Source of the DNA: Lutibacter litoralis
Lineage (GTDB): Bacteria; Bacteroidota; Bacteroidia; Flavobacteriales; Flavobacteriaceae
Reading direction: 5' to 3'
Assembly: GCF_014646675.1 (NCBI RefSeq)
Contig: NZ_BMNS01000005.1
Span: 332,280-376,801 of the forward strand
Length of the DNA: 44,522 nucleotides
A model generated the notes under the pieces. That model was not told the DNA's origin. It did no database searches and saw only the letters and a list, made by a program, of their open reading frames with translations. Shown piece after piece: positions 34,730-41,752 of the stretch. Position numbers and translations under genes: made by a program. Position 1 is the first letter of the stretch. Each line of letters begins with the position of its first letter.

Positions 34730-35159
34730 CGTCAGTTCGAGTGACCGAGTACGCGAGGTTGTATCGAGAACCTACACCAGATACTACTCGAATTTCTTCT
34801 TTGCTAAATTGACCAAATCATCATAATCACCATTAATTAAGGCCTCTTTTTTAACTCTTGACCATTTTTTAATTTGTTTCTCTTTTTCAATTGCTAAATT
34901 TATATCTATAAATTCTGTATAAAAAACCATTGTTACGGGTCTCCTTTTATAAGTATAAGAATTTTTATAAAAACCTGATGAATGCTGAAATAGTCTATTT
35001 TCTAAATTACTTGTAATTCCTGTATAGTAGGTATTATCTATACATTTTAATATATAAACAAAACTCTTTTTCATAGTTGTTTAATTTCTTATTATTTAAT
35101 TATACTTCTCGATACATTTTTTGTTTCGTTTCACTCCACAAAAAACACTCGAAGTGACG
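34730..35159. mobile_element. GIY-YIG-bearing inverted-repeat element
   Basis: The left half runs CGTCAGTTCGAGTG ... GTATCGAGAACC (34730-34772). The right half runs TACTTCTCGATAC ... CACTCGAAGTGACG (35103-35159). They are inverted with respect to each other and enclose a GIY-YIG nuclease gene at 34784-35074, only 11 and 28 nt from the inner arms. ATACTACTCGA (34781-34791) and ATACTTCTCGA (35102-35112) are an 11-bp direct repeat, one mismatch, flanking the gene. The gene's last codons and stop (TTC GAG TAG) are read from the first of these. Two gene-less copies of the element are nearby. Confidence 0.65.
34784..35074 (-). CDS. Small GIY-YIG nuclease domain protein
   Basis: The 96-residue protein is a stand-alone GIY-YIG domain like UPF0213/YhbQ. 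Key residues are VYI at 6-8, YTG at 17-19, Arg27 (NLENRLFQH), His31 and the acidic helix AIEKEKQIKKWSRVKKEALI (61-80) with Glu63/Glu65. These match a catalytic single-metal nuclease core; DNA is the likely substrate. It lacks the DNA-binding tail of homing enzymes. Unlike its neighbours it has no sugar-related role, and it lies exactly between the halves of an inverted-repeat element. The stop codon sequence comes from that repeat. Confidence 0.88.
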   Translation of the reverse strand: MKKSFVYILKCIDNTYYTGITSNLENRLFQHSSGFYKNSYTYKRRPVTMVFYTEFIDINLAIEKEKQIKKWSRVKKEALINGDYDDLVNLAKKKFE

Positions 35160-35172
35160 GAATTCTCTACAC

Positions 35173-35295
35173 CGTCAGTTCGAGTGGTTTTGATAAGAAC
35201 CTTAGTTCTTTTTAAAATTGTATCGAGAACCCTCTCGCAATACTTCTCGACACACTATTGCTCCATTCCATTGCAAAATAGCACTTGAAGTGACG
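35173..35295. repeat. 123-bp gene-less copy of the CGTCAGTTCGAGTG element
   Basis: The left half CGTCAGTTCGAGTG ... TTGTATCGAGAACC (35173-35231) is followed by the right half TACTTCTCGACAC ... CACTTGAAGTGACG (35241-35295). The left half contains a local hairpin AAGAAC/GTTCTT (35195-35210). It begins 13 bp after the GIY-YIG-bearing copy. No gene is present between the halves. Confidence 0.7.
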
Positions 35296-35308
35296 ATATT
35301 ATTTTAAA

Positions 35309-36373
35309 TTATTCCTTGTTACTTTCAAACAATGTTTTAAAATACCCATCAAAAGATAGTTTTTTTTCCCAAAGTAACCTATTTTGCTTCATACGTAATT
35401 CTTTTTCTCTAAAGGAATACTTTCTATGAAACTCAACTATTTTTTCTGGCAATGTATTTAATTCGTTCTCTTCAACCCAAACTAGGTGGTTTTTCCAATT
35501 TGTTACATGAGATAAAGGCATAAGACAATCTGTATTTACAAAAATAGGAATGCGCCCCATAGCCAAGGTTTCATACAAACGAACAGAAAAATTTCCACCA
35601 CCACGAACACACACAGTGTACATAGCGTTGTATATATTCTCGTAAAAATCTTGCGTAGTTTTTGCTCTTTCTTCTGAAGTTCTTACACCAGCCCTGTATT
35701 TTTTTCGTTCTATAAAATTATTGTTTAATAAACTGCTTTTTTTAATTATTTTTAATGTTTGCCCTCTAAAATAAGAAGATGACATTATTTTTTGAGGACT
35801 GTTAATAGACAGTTTTAAATAGAACTTTAAATTTCGTGCACACACGCGCCCTATTTCTTTCAAAGCATTTAATAAGGATGCATTTGTTTGTCCACAAAAA
35901 CCAATTAAAGGTGTATCTATATTTGTTTCAAATAGCGGTTTCGTTTCAAATTTATTATTTTTTAAAGGGTCTTCAATAAAAATAGGAATTCCAACATGAT
36001 TGCTTGGTAATTTAGACACATAACCATTTGGACGCAACACAATACAATATTTAAAATAGGGAATTGTTACTCCAAAATCTCCTGTGGTATGTGTGAACAC
36101 TTTTTTATGAAATTTTTCGGCTTCTTTTATAAAGTCTTCGGCTAAAAAAAGTTGTTTTGTACGTTGGTAATAATTCCAAGACATTGTTAAAATTGCGATA
36201 TCGCTTTGTGCAATGTTATCTACAAATTGATAGTCTTTTTCAGTAACCCCATACATCGCAATTCTATCCAAATCTGTAAAAGAAGTTCCTTTAATAAATG
36301 CTTTTAACAAAGGAAATAATTCACCTCGGTGTTTTTTAATATAATGATCTTTGGGATAATAAATACGAATCAC
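35309..36373 (-). CDS. Exostosin-like glycosyltransferase (GT47-type fold)
   Basis: The 354-residue protein has the exostosin-family C-terminal segment VCVRGGGNFSVRLYETLAMG (about 270-289) followed by RIPIFVNTDCLMPL. DFYENIYNAMYTVC precedes it. These enzymes add sugars, such as hexuronic acid or xylose-type residues, in other systems; the donor here is not proven. The start is GTG at 36373, right after the TAA of the decarboxylase gene (TAAGTG). That fits co-operation with UDP-xylose production by its neighbour, which is inference. Confidence 0.75.
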   Translation of the reverse strand: MIRIYYPKDHYIKKHRGELFPLLKAFIKGTSFTDLDRIAMYGVTEKDYQFVDNIAQSDIAILTMSWNYYQRTKQLFLAEDFIKEAEKFHKKVFTHTTGDFGVTIPYFKYCIVLRPNGYVSKLPSNHVGIPIFIEDPLKNNKFETKPLFETNIDTPLIGFCGQTNASLLNALKEIGRVCARNLKFYLKLSINSPQKIMSSSYFRGQTLKIIKKSSLLNNNFIERKKYRAGVRTSEERAKTTQDFYENIYNAMYTVCVRGGGNFSVRLYETLAMGRIPIFVNTDCLMPLSHVTNWKNHLVWVEENELNTLPEKIVEFHRKYSFREKELRMKQNRLLWEKKLSFDGYFKTLFESNKE

Positions 36374-37303
36374 TTAAATGGATTTAAAATATTGAATGGT
36401 TTTTAGCAAGCCTTCTTCTAACTGAATTGTAGGATTCCAACCAAGTGTTTTTTTAGCAAAGTCGATATCTGGTTTACGTTGCATCGGATCGTCTTGAGGC
36501 ATCGATTCAAAGCGAATTTTTGATTGACTATTTGTCAATCTAATGACTGCTTGCGCTAATTCTAAAATGGTAAACTCTGTTGGGTTACCCATATTCATAG
36601 GGCCAGTAATTTCTTTTGGGGAATTCATAAAGGCAATCATACCATCAATTAAATCATCTACATAACAGAAACTACGTGTTTGTTTGCCTGTTCCATAAAT
36701 AGTAATGTCTTTATTTTTTAAAGCTTGCACTATAAAATTACTCACTACTCTGCCATCATCTGGATGCATATTAGGACCGTAGGTATTAAAAATACGCATT
36801 ACCTTAATTTCTAAATGATGTTGTCTATAATAATCAAAAAACAAAGTTTCTGCAGCTCGTTTCCCTTCATCGTAACAAGCTCTTGGTCCAATAGGATTTA
36901 CATTGCCCCAATAATCTTCCTTTTGAGGATGTACTACAGGATCTCCATACACTTCACTGGTAGATGCTTGTAAAATTCTAATTTTTAAACGTTTTGCTAA
37001 CCCTAGCATATTAATAGCTCCATGCACACTTGTTTTGGTAGTTTGTACAGGATCGTTCTGATAATGAACAGGACTTGCCGGACAAGCTAAATTATATATT
37101 TCATCTACTTCAATATACAATGGAAATGTAACATCGTGCCGGATCAACTCAAAATATGGATTACTTAATAAATGTATGATATTGGATTTTCCACCTGTAT
37201 AAAAATTATCGACACATATAACTTCATTTCCTTCTTTTAACAAGCGTTCACACAAATGTGAACCTAAAAAACCTGCACCTCCTGTTACTAAAATTTTTTT
37301 CAT
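36374..37303 (-). CDS. UDP-glucuronate decarboxylase (UDP-xylose synthase)
   Basis: The 309-residue extended SDR enzyme has the NAD motif [10 protein letters not shown] (about 7-16), the catalytic STSEVYGDP (about 114-122) and YxxxK in [10 protein letters not shown] (about 143-152). [21 protein letters not shown] is the UXS signature. It oxidises and decarboxylates UDP-glucuronate to UDP-xylose, so the polysaccharide probably has xylose. The UDP-glucose dehydrogenase that would feed it is not in the window. It and the exostosin gene form a two-gene unit bracketed by two copies of the inverted-repeat element. Confidence 0.92.
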   Translation of the reverse strand: MKKILVTGGAGFLGSHLCERLLKEGNEVICVDNFYTGGKSNIIHLLSNPYFELIRHDVTFPLYIEVDEIYNLACPASPVHYQNDPVQTTKTSVHGAINMLGLAKRLKIRILQASTSEVYGDPVVHPQKEDYWGNVNPIGPRACYDEGKRAAETLFFDYYRQHHLEIKVMRIFNTYGPNMHPDDGRVVSNFIVQALKNKDITIYGTGKQTRSFCYVDDLIDGMIAFMNSPKEITGPMNMGNPTEFTILELAQAVIRLTNSQSKIRFESMPQDDPMQRKPDIDFAKKTLGWNPTIQLEEGLLKTIQYFKSI

Positions 37304-37356
37304 TTGATTCTTATTATATTTTATTATAACCTATCGGCCTATTAACAATAGCTTTT

Positions 37357-37464
37357 CGTCAGTTCGCGTGACCGAGTGCGCAAGGTTGTATCAAGAACTG
37401 GTACGCAATACTTCTCGATACGCTATTTCTCCATTGCATTTCGAAAATACCACTCGAAGTGACA
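37357..37464. repeat. 108-bp gene-less copy of the CGTCAGTTCGAGTG element
   Basis: The left half CGTCAGTTCGCGTG ... GTATCAAGAAC runs 37357-37398, and the right half TACTTCTCGATAC ... CACTCGAAGTGACA runs 37409-37464. It fills the 183-bp gap between the decarboxylase gene and the next GT4 gene. It matches the copies at 34730-35159 and 35173-35295 in order and orientation. Confidence 0.7.
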
Positions 37465-37486
37465 TTTTAATAATTTCATAAAGCAA

Positions 37487-38656
37487 CTAACTATAAAAAC
37501 TCTTAAACGCCTCTTTTTGTTTTTCTAAACTAAAATAATTTAGTACCCTTTCTCTTGCATTAGAACGAATCATTTCTTTTTCCTGTTCATTTAAATTTAA
37601 AACTTCTATAATTTTTAACGCTAATGTAGGGGCTTCTAAACTATTTACCAACCAACCTGTTTTATTATTTTCAATATTTTCAGTTAAACCTTCAGCATTA
37701 GATACTATACATAGAGGCCCCATTGCTTGTGCCTCAATTACTGAATTACAAAAACCTTCAGAAATACTATATTGAATATAAATATCTGATTTTTTATAAA
37801 TTTGTATCAATTCATTTCTACTTTTTTTTCCAAATAATTTCACATGATTAGTTAACTTCAAATCTACAATTGCATAAGCTATTCTTTCATAATCTTCTCC
37901 CATACCAACTATTGAATAGGTAAAATCAATGTTTTCATCTTTTAATTTTGCTAAAGCTTCTAATGTAGCAACAATTCCTTTTTTCCAATGCAATCTCCCA
38001 ACTGTTAAAATTTGTAATTTATGTTGGTTTGGTTTGATATTTTTATCCTCATTCTTAAAAAACTCAATGTCGATTGCGGGGGTGATTTTCTCAACATTCA
38101 TATTTTTTGATAATCCCAAAGAATAAGCAATATTTAATAAATCATTTGAAATTGTATGCACTTTATCTAAACGTTTCCAAAGTAGATTATAACAATTAGG
38201 ATGTTTTAACGGATAAATTGCCAAATCAAAACCTCTAAAACTTACCCCCATTTTAGCATCTATACTTTTAGCTACATTTTCTTTGCCCAATGCCATCGTA
38301 GCAAAACCAAAATGCAACCAATTTAATTTTTGACTTAAAATATGAGCATTTAAATAGATTTTTTTTACTATTTGAAACCAAGAATTGTTATCTCGTCTTT
38401 CTAAACGCATATACCTTATAATTGTTTTTGAATTCGGTACTAATTTTAAAAAAACAACTAGCATTGAAAAAAACTGAAGCATCGGATTTTTAAAAACTTT
38501 GGGCGATTTATAAACTGGACACAATTTAAAACTAGGAGATTTATGTTGTACAAATAAGACTACCTCAAAGTCATTTTCCTGCAAACCTTTAATTTTTGAA
38601 TTAAAAAAGGTTTCTGAATAGGATGGTGTAGCGGAAAGTACGAGACCGATTTTCAT
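37487..38656 (-). CDS. Glycosyltransferase family 4 (GT-B)
   Basis: The 389-residue protein resembles the WcaL/colanic-acid GT4 group. The C-terminal domain shows ILTVGRLHWKKGIVATLEAL, HVKLFGKKSRNELIQIYK and EGFCNSVIEAQAMGPLCIVS with its Glu pair. The N-terminus MKIGLVLSATPSYSETF is typical of this group. Its ATG overlaps the TAA of the FkbM gene (TAATG). Confidence 0.87.
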   Translation of the reverse strand: MKIGLVLSATPSYSETFFNSKIKGLQENDFEVVLFVQHKSPSFKLCPVYKSPKVFKNPMLQFFSMLVVFLKLVPNSKTIIRYMRLERRDNNSWFQIVKKIYLNAHILSQKLNWLHFGFATMALGKENVAKSIDAKMGVSFRGFDLAIYPLKHPNCYNLLWKRLDKVHTISNDLLNIAYSLGLSKNMNVEKITPAIDIEFFKNEDKNIKPNQHKLQILTVGRLHWKKGIVATLEALAKLKDENIDFTYSIVGMGEDYERIAYAIVDLKLTNHVKLFGKKSRNELIQIYKKSDIYIQYSISEGFCNSVIEAQAMGPLCIVSNAEGLTENIENNKTGWLVNSLEAPTLALKIIEVLNLNEQEKEMIRSNARERVLNYFSLEKQKEAFKSFYS

Positions 38657-39564
38657 TATATTTTTTTATTCCAAATGTTTATTGATTTACTTTTTAATAT
38701 TCTTTCTTTAACAAACTCATAATCTCTAATAAAAATCGTGTTAAACTGCTCCTTATTATAACTATTTAAATTTATCAACTTACGATTTATTGGATCATAT
38801 TTAAATGGTATAAACCCATGAGCAAATAAAATATTTTCAATTTCTTCATTTTTAATATTATAAATATTACCACTTTCATTAATTTCAATAATGATAGCCT
38901 TCAGACTGCTCTTTTGTAATGTTTCTTTACAACCTAAAAGTACAAATTTTTCATACCCTTCAACATCAATTTTAATCAAATTAATATCTTCATTAATTAT
39001 ACTATCAACTGTTTTAACTGGAATTTTAATAGAATTATTATAGCCTTTAGTAACAATTCTATTCATAGTTCCTCTATTTGTAGAAAAATACATTTCTAAA
39101 TTTTCACTACTTACTCCTATATTAAGAGCTTTTATATAACCCGCTAAATTATTTAAATTAATTTGCCTTAGAAGTTGTTTGTATGTTTTAGGAATTGGTT
39201 CAATCGCAATCGACTTACATTTATGTATACCTGATGCCAGTAAAGAGTAATGCCCTAAATTTGAACCTATATCCAGAAACACATCATCTTCTCTTAAAAA
39301 GTGGAGTAAAAACATCGATTCATTAAATTCATACAATCCAAAATATAAATTTCCAACAATACCTGCATCTCCTTTTCTAATATAAATTTTCAATCCACCA
39401 AGCCAATTATAAATTATTTCATTTTTAAATAAAACTACTATATTAAAAAAAATATAACTCATTAAAGCCCTTGCTCTATTCCTTTTTGTAATAGGATGCT
39501 TCTTAAATTGTTTAGCCCTCTTTCTAATCTTTCTAAATGCTCTTTTCATTTTAAATTTCCTCAT
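38656..39564 (-). CDS. FkbM-family methyltransferase
   Basis: The protein has 302 residues from the ATG at 39564; an in-frame TTG at 39576 adds four residues. The SAM loop is DVFLDIGSNLGHYSLLA and the later motif IKIDVEGYEKFVLLGC is the FkbM signature. These enzymes O-methylate sugars or other groups in cell-surface and secondary-metabolite loci. The N-terminus is very basic (KRAFRKIRKRAKQFKK). It is cotranslated with the next gene through a TAATG overlap. Confidence 0.85.
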   Translation of the reverse strand: MRKFKMKRAFRKIRKRAKQFKKHPITKRNRARALMSYIFFNIVVLFKNEIIYNWLGGLKIYIRKGDAGIVGNLYFGLYEFNESMFLLHFLREDDVFLDIGSNLGHYSLLASGIHKCKSIAIEPIPKTYKQLLRQINLNNLAGYIKALNIGVSSENLEMYFSTNRGTMNRIVTKGYNNSIKIPVKTVDSIINEDINLIKIDVEGYEKFVLLGCKETLQKSSLKAIIIEINESGNIYNIKNEEIENILFAHGFIPFKYDPINRKLINLNSYNKEQFNTIFIRDYEFVKERILKSKSINIWNKKI

Positions 39565-39598
39565 ATTGAAAAACAAATCAAATTATAAAAAATATTAT

Positions 39599-40606
39599 TT
39601 AATTTTTATTAAATTGCTTAATATAAAAATCTAAAATATAATACACATAAAGCTTATATAACCAATAACTCTTTGTTAAAACTAGAAGTTGTAAAAACAT
39701 ATTTATAAATACAGGTACCTTTAACGGAGTAATTTCTTGAATAAATTTATTTTTGAGTTTTACTCTATTTCTAAAACCATTTGTTAACAAAATCATTTTC
39801 CCCATTGAACCATATATTTGTTTTAAAACTTCCAATTTAAATTCTTCCGATACTTTAGTTGTTTTACTATAGGGCAAATAAGCTTTTATTGTTTGTGGCC
39901 AATAGGTAAATATTTTTTCACTTTCTCTTTTATTTTCTCTTGCTATTGTTGATGATGCATGCCTATAATAATGAAAAATATGCCTATTAATTGAAGCTAT
40001 ACAAAATTCATTTCCTAATTGAACATGAAAAAAAGCATCTTCCCCTATTAACAAGTCTTCTTGAAATCCTTTTATCTTCTTAAATACTTTTCTTCTATGC
40101 AAAAAAGAAGGTGTTCCTGCTAATTTACTCTTATGTTTCAACCATAAAATACCTAATTCACCATTATTGTATACTCTTAATTCATTTGAATCTTGTTTAC
40201 CAATTGATAAATCTATATTTTTATGGTTTGTTCTAATTGACTTTCCAAAAACACTCATAACTTTTGGATATTCAGCTAAAACTTTTTTTAATACATTAAT
40301 TGCTCCATCAAAAAGCTTGTCATCCACATCAAAGAAATGAATAAACTCACCTTTAGCTTCTTTAATTCCTTTATTTCTCGCTGCTGCTGCTCCTTGTCTT
40401 TTTTCTGTTAAAAAATGAACTCTGTCATCTTTTAATCTTAAAGCTAAAATTTTAGAAACCGAATTATCAGTTGAATTATTATCAATAAAAATTATCTCAA
40501 AGTTTAAAATTTTTTGATTAATTATATTAGTATATGCATCTTCAATAAAAGAAGCACCATTAAAAACGGGTATAATAAAACTAATATTATTATTTTTTTC
40601 AATCAT
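39599..40606 (-). CDS. Glycosyltransferase family 2
   Basis: The 335-residue GT-A enzyme has FIIPVFNGASFIEDA (10-24), the nucleotide-binding FIDNNSTDNS (40-49) and the metal motif DVDD (93-96). The C-terminal part is hydrophobic and basic. It starts 48 nt after the upstream GT4 gene. The donor cannot be inferred. Confidence 0.87.
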   Translation of the reverse strand: MIEKNNNISFIIPVFNGASFIEDAYTNIINQKILNFEIIFIDNNSTDNSVSKILALRLKDDRVHFLTEKRQGAAAARNKGIKEAKGEFIHFFDVDDKLFDGAINVLKKVLAEYPKVMSVFGKSIRTNHKNIDLSIGKQDSNELRVYNNGELGILWLKHKSKLAGTPSFLHRRKVFKKIKGFQEDLLIGEDAFFHVQLGNEFCIASINRHIFHYYRHASSTIARENKRESEKIFTYWPQTIKAYLPYSKTTKVSEEFKLEVLKQIYGSMGKMILLTNGFRNRVKLKNKFIQEITPLKVPVFINMFLQLLVLTKSYWLYKLYVYYILDFYIKQFNKN

Positions 40607-40654
40607 ATACTTTTTAAAAATAATTCTTCACTTTTACTAAGATGCAAATGAGCC

Positions 40655-41752
40655 TTATATCATTAAATTAGTGTAAAATTTTTCATGGTTATAAATAAAC
40701 TTATCTATAGATAAATTATCAACTACATACTTTCTCGTTTTTGCTTCCAATAATTTTCTAGTATTATTGTCCATACTTTTAATTTCAACAATTTTACGTT
40801 CTAATTCTATTATATTTCCAGCTTCGAATAAGTTTTCTGGAAATTCTTTTAATATATCCTTAATACCAGATATTTTTGATCCAAGAACTATTTTTCCCAT
40901 AGCCATAGCTTCTAGTGGAGCAATTGGCATCCCTTCCTTTCTTCCTTCATCTTTTGTTGGTATTATAAATAAATCTGCCAGTGCTAAATACGGTCTTACA
41001 TCCATCTTTTTTCCTAAAAAATAAATGTTTTTATGAGTAAATTGCTTACTTAAATTTTGACCGTATTCACTACTATCATCTCCAATAATTAATATTTTAA
41101 TTGTTGCATCATCCAAATTTTTAATTGCAGTCAAAAGCAATTCGATTCCTTTAACGGCTACTAAATTAGCAACCGAAACTATAATAAAATCTTCTTTCTT
41201 AAACTCTATAATTTCGGGTGACTTATAGCTTTTAGGAATAGGTTTAAAATAATTAACGTCAACACCTAATGGGATTTGAACAATTTTATGTTGCATCGCA
41301 TTAAAAAATTGCAGCAACATATCATTATTAATAGTTATAATTTCACTACTTAATTTAGAACGCCATACCCAGGCCTTATTTCCCCAACTCATGGCTTTTT
41401 TAGTATATACGTATTTAATACCAGCCAATTTTGCTGCCAATGGTTCTGAAAAATCCGAACTCCAATGCCAAGAATGAATAATATCGAATTTGTTCCTTTT
41501 AAGAAATCGACTTATTTTTAAAACTCGCATTGGAAATGTTGCATAAGGTTTATAAGAGGTAGTAAAAGGAACTATATGAATTTTTACACCTAACTTTTCA
41601 ACCTCCTTAAAAAAGCCTCCTTTATTATGAAAGCAACAAATTTCAGGTTTAAATTTATTTTTATCTAAATTTTTAACTAAATCATACACTACTTTTCCAC
41701 TTCCTGCGGTATCGAAATTTGGAATGGTATATAATATTTTAATTTTTTTCAT
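40655..41752 (-). CDS. Glycosyltransferase family 4 (GT-B)
   Basis: The 365-residue protein starts at the ATG at 41752 (MKKIKILYTIPNFDTAGSGK), because this ATG shares one base with the TAA of the upstream gene (TAATG) and matches the family N-terminus. An open frame continues 31 codons further upstream but lies inside the neighbouring gene. The glycine loop FDTAGSGKVVYDL binds the acceptor side, and EGRKEGMPIAPLEAMAMGKIVLG is the donor-site signature. It lies first after the AsnB-GT2 gene. Confidence 0.87.
   Translation of the reverse strand: MKKIKILYTIPNFDTAGSGKVVYDLVKNLDKNKFKPEICCFHNKGGFFKEVEKLGVKIHIVPFTTSYKPYATFPMRVLKISRFLKRNKFDIIHSWHWSSDFSEPLAAKLAGIKYVYTKKAMSWGNKAWVWRSKLSSEIITINNDMLLQFFNAMQHKIVQIPLGVDVNYFKPIPKSYKSPEIIEFKKEDFIIVSVANLVAVKGIELLLTAIKNLDDATIKILIIGDDSSEYGQNLSKQFTHKNIYFLGKKMDVRPYLALADLFIIPTKDEGRKEGMPIAPLEAMAMGKIVLGSKISGIKDILKEFPENLFEAGNIIELERKIVEIKSMDNNTRKLLEAKTRKYVVDNLSIDKFIYNHEKFYTNLMI

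Noticed and set aside
34784..35159. Interpretation of the GIY-YIG gene as an intron-borne homing enzyme
   Set aside because: It is not inside any split gene or intron; it lies between genes and is tied to an inverted-repeat element, so the homing model does not fit as it stands.
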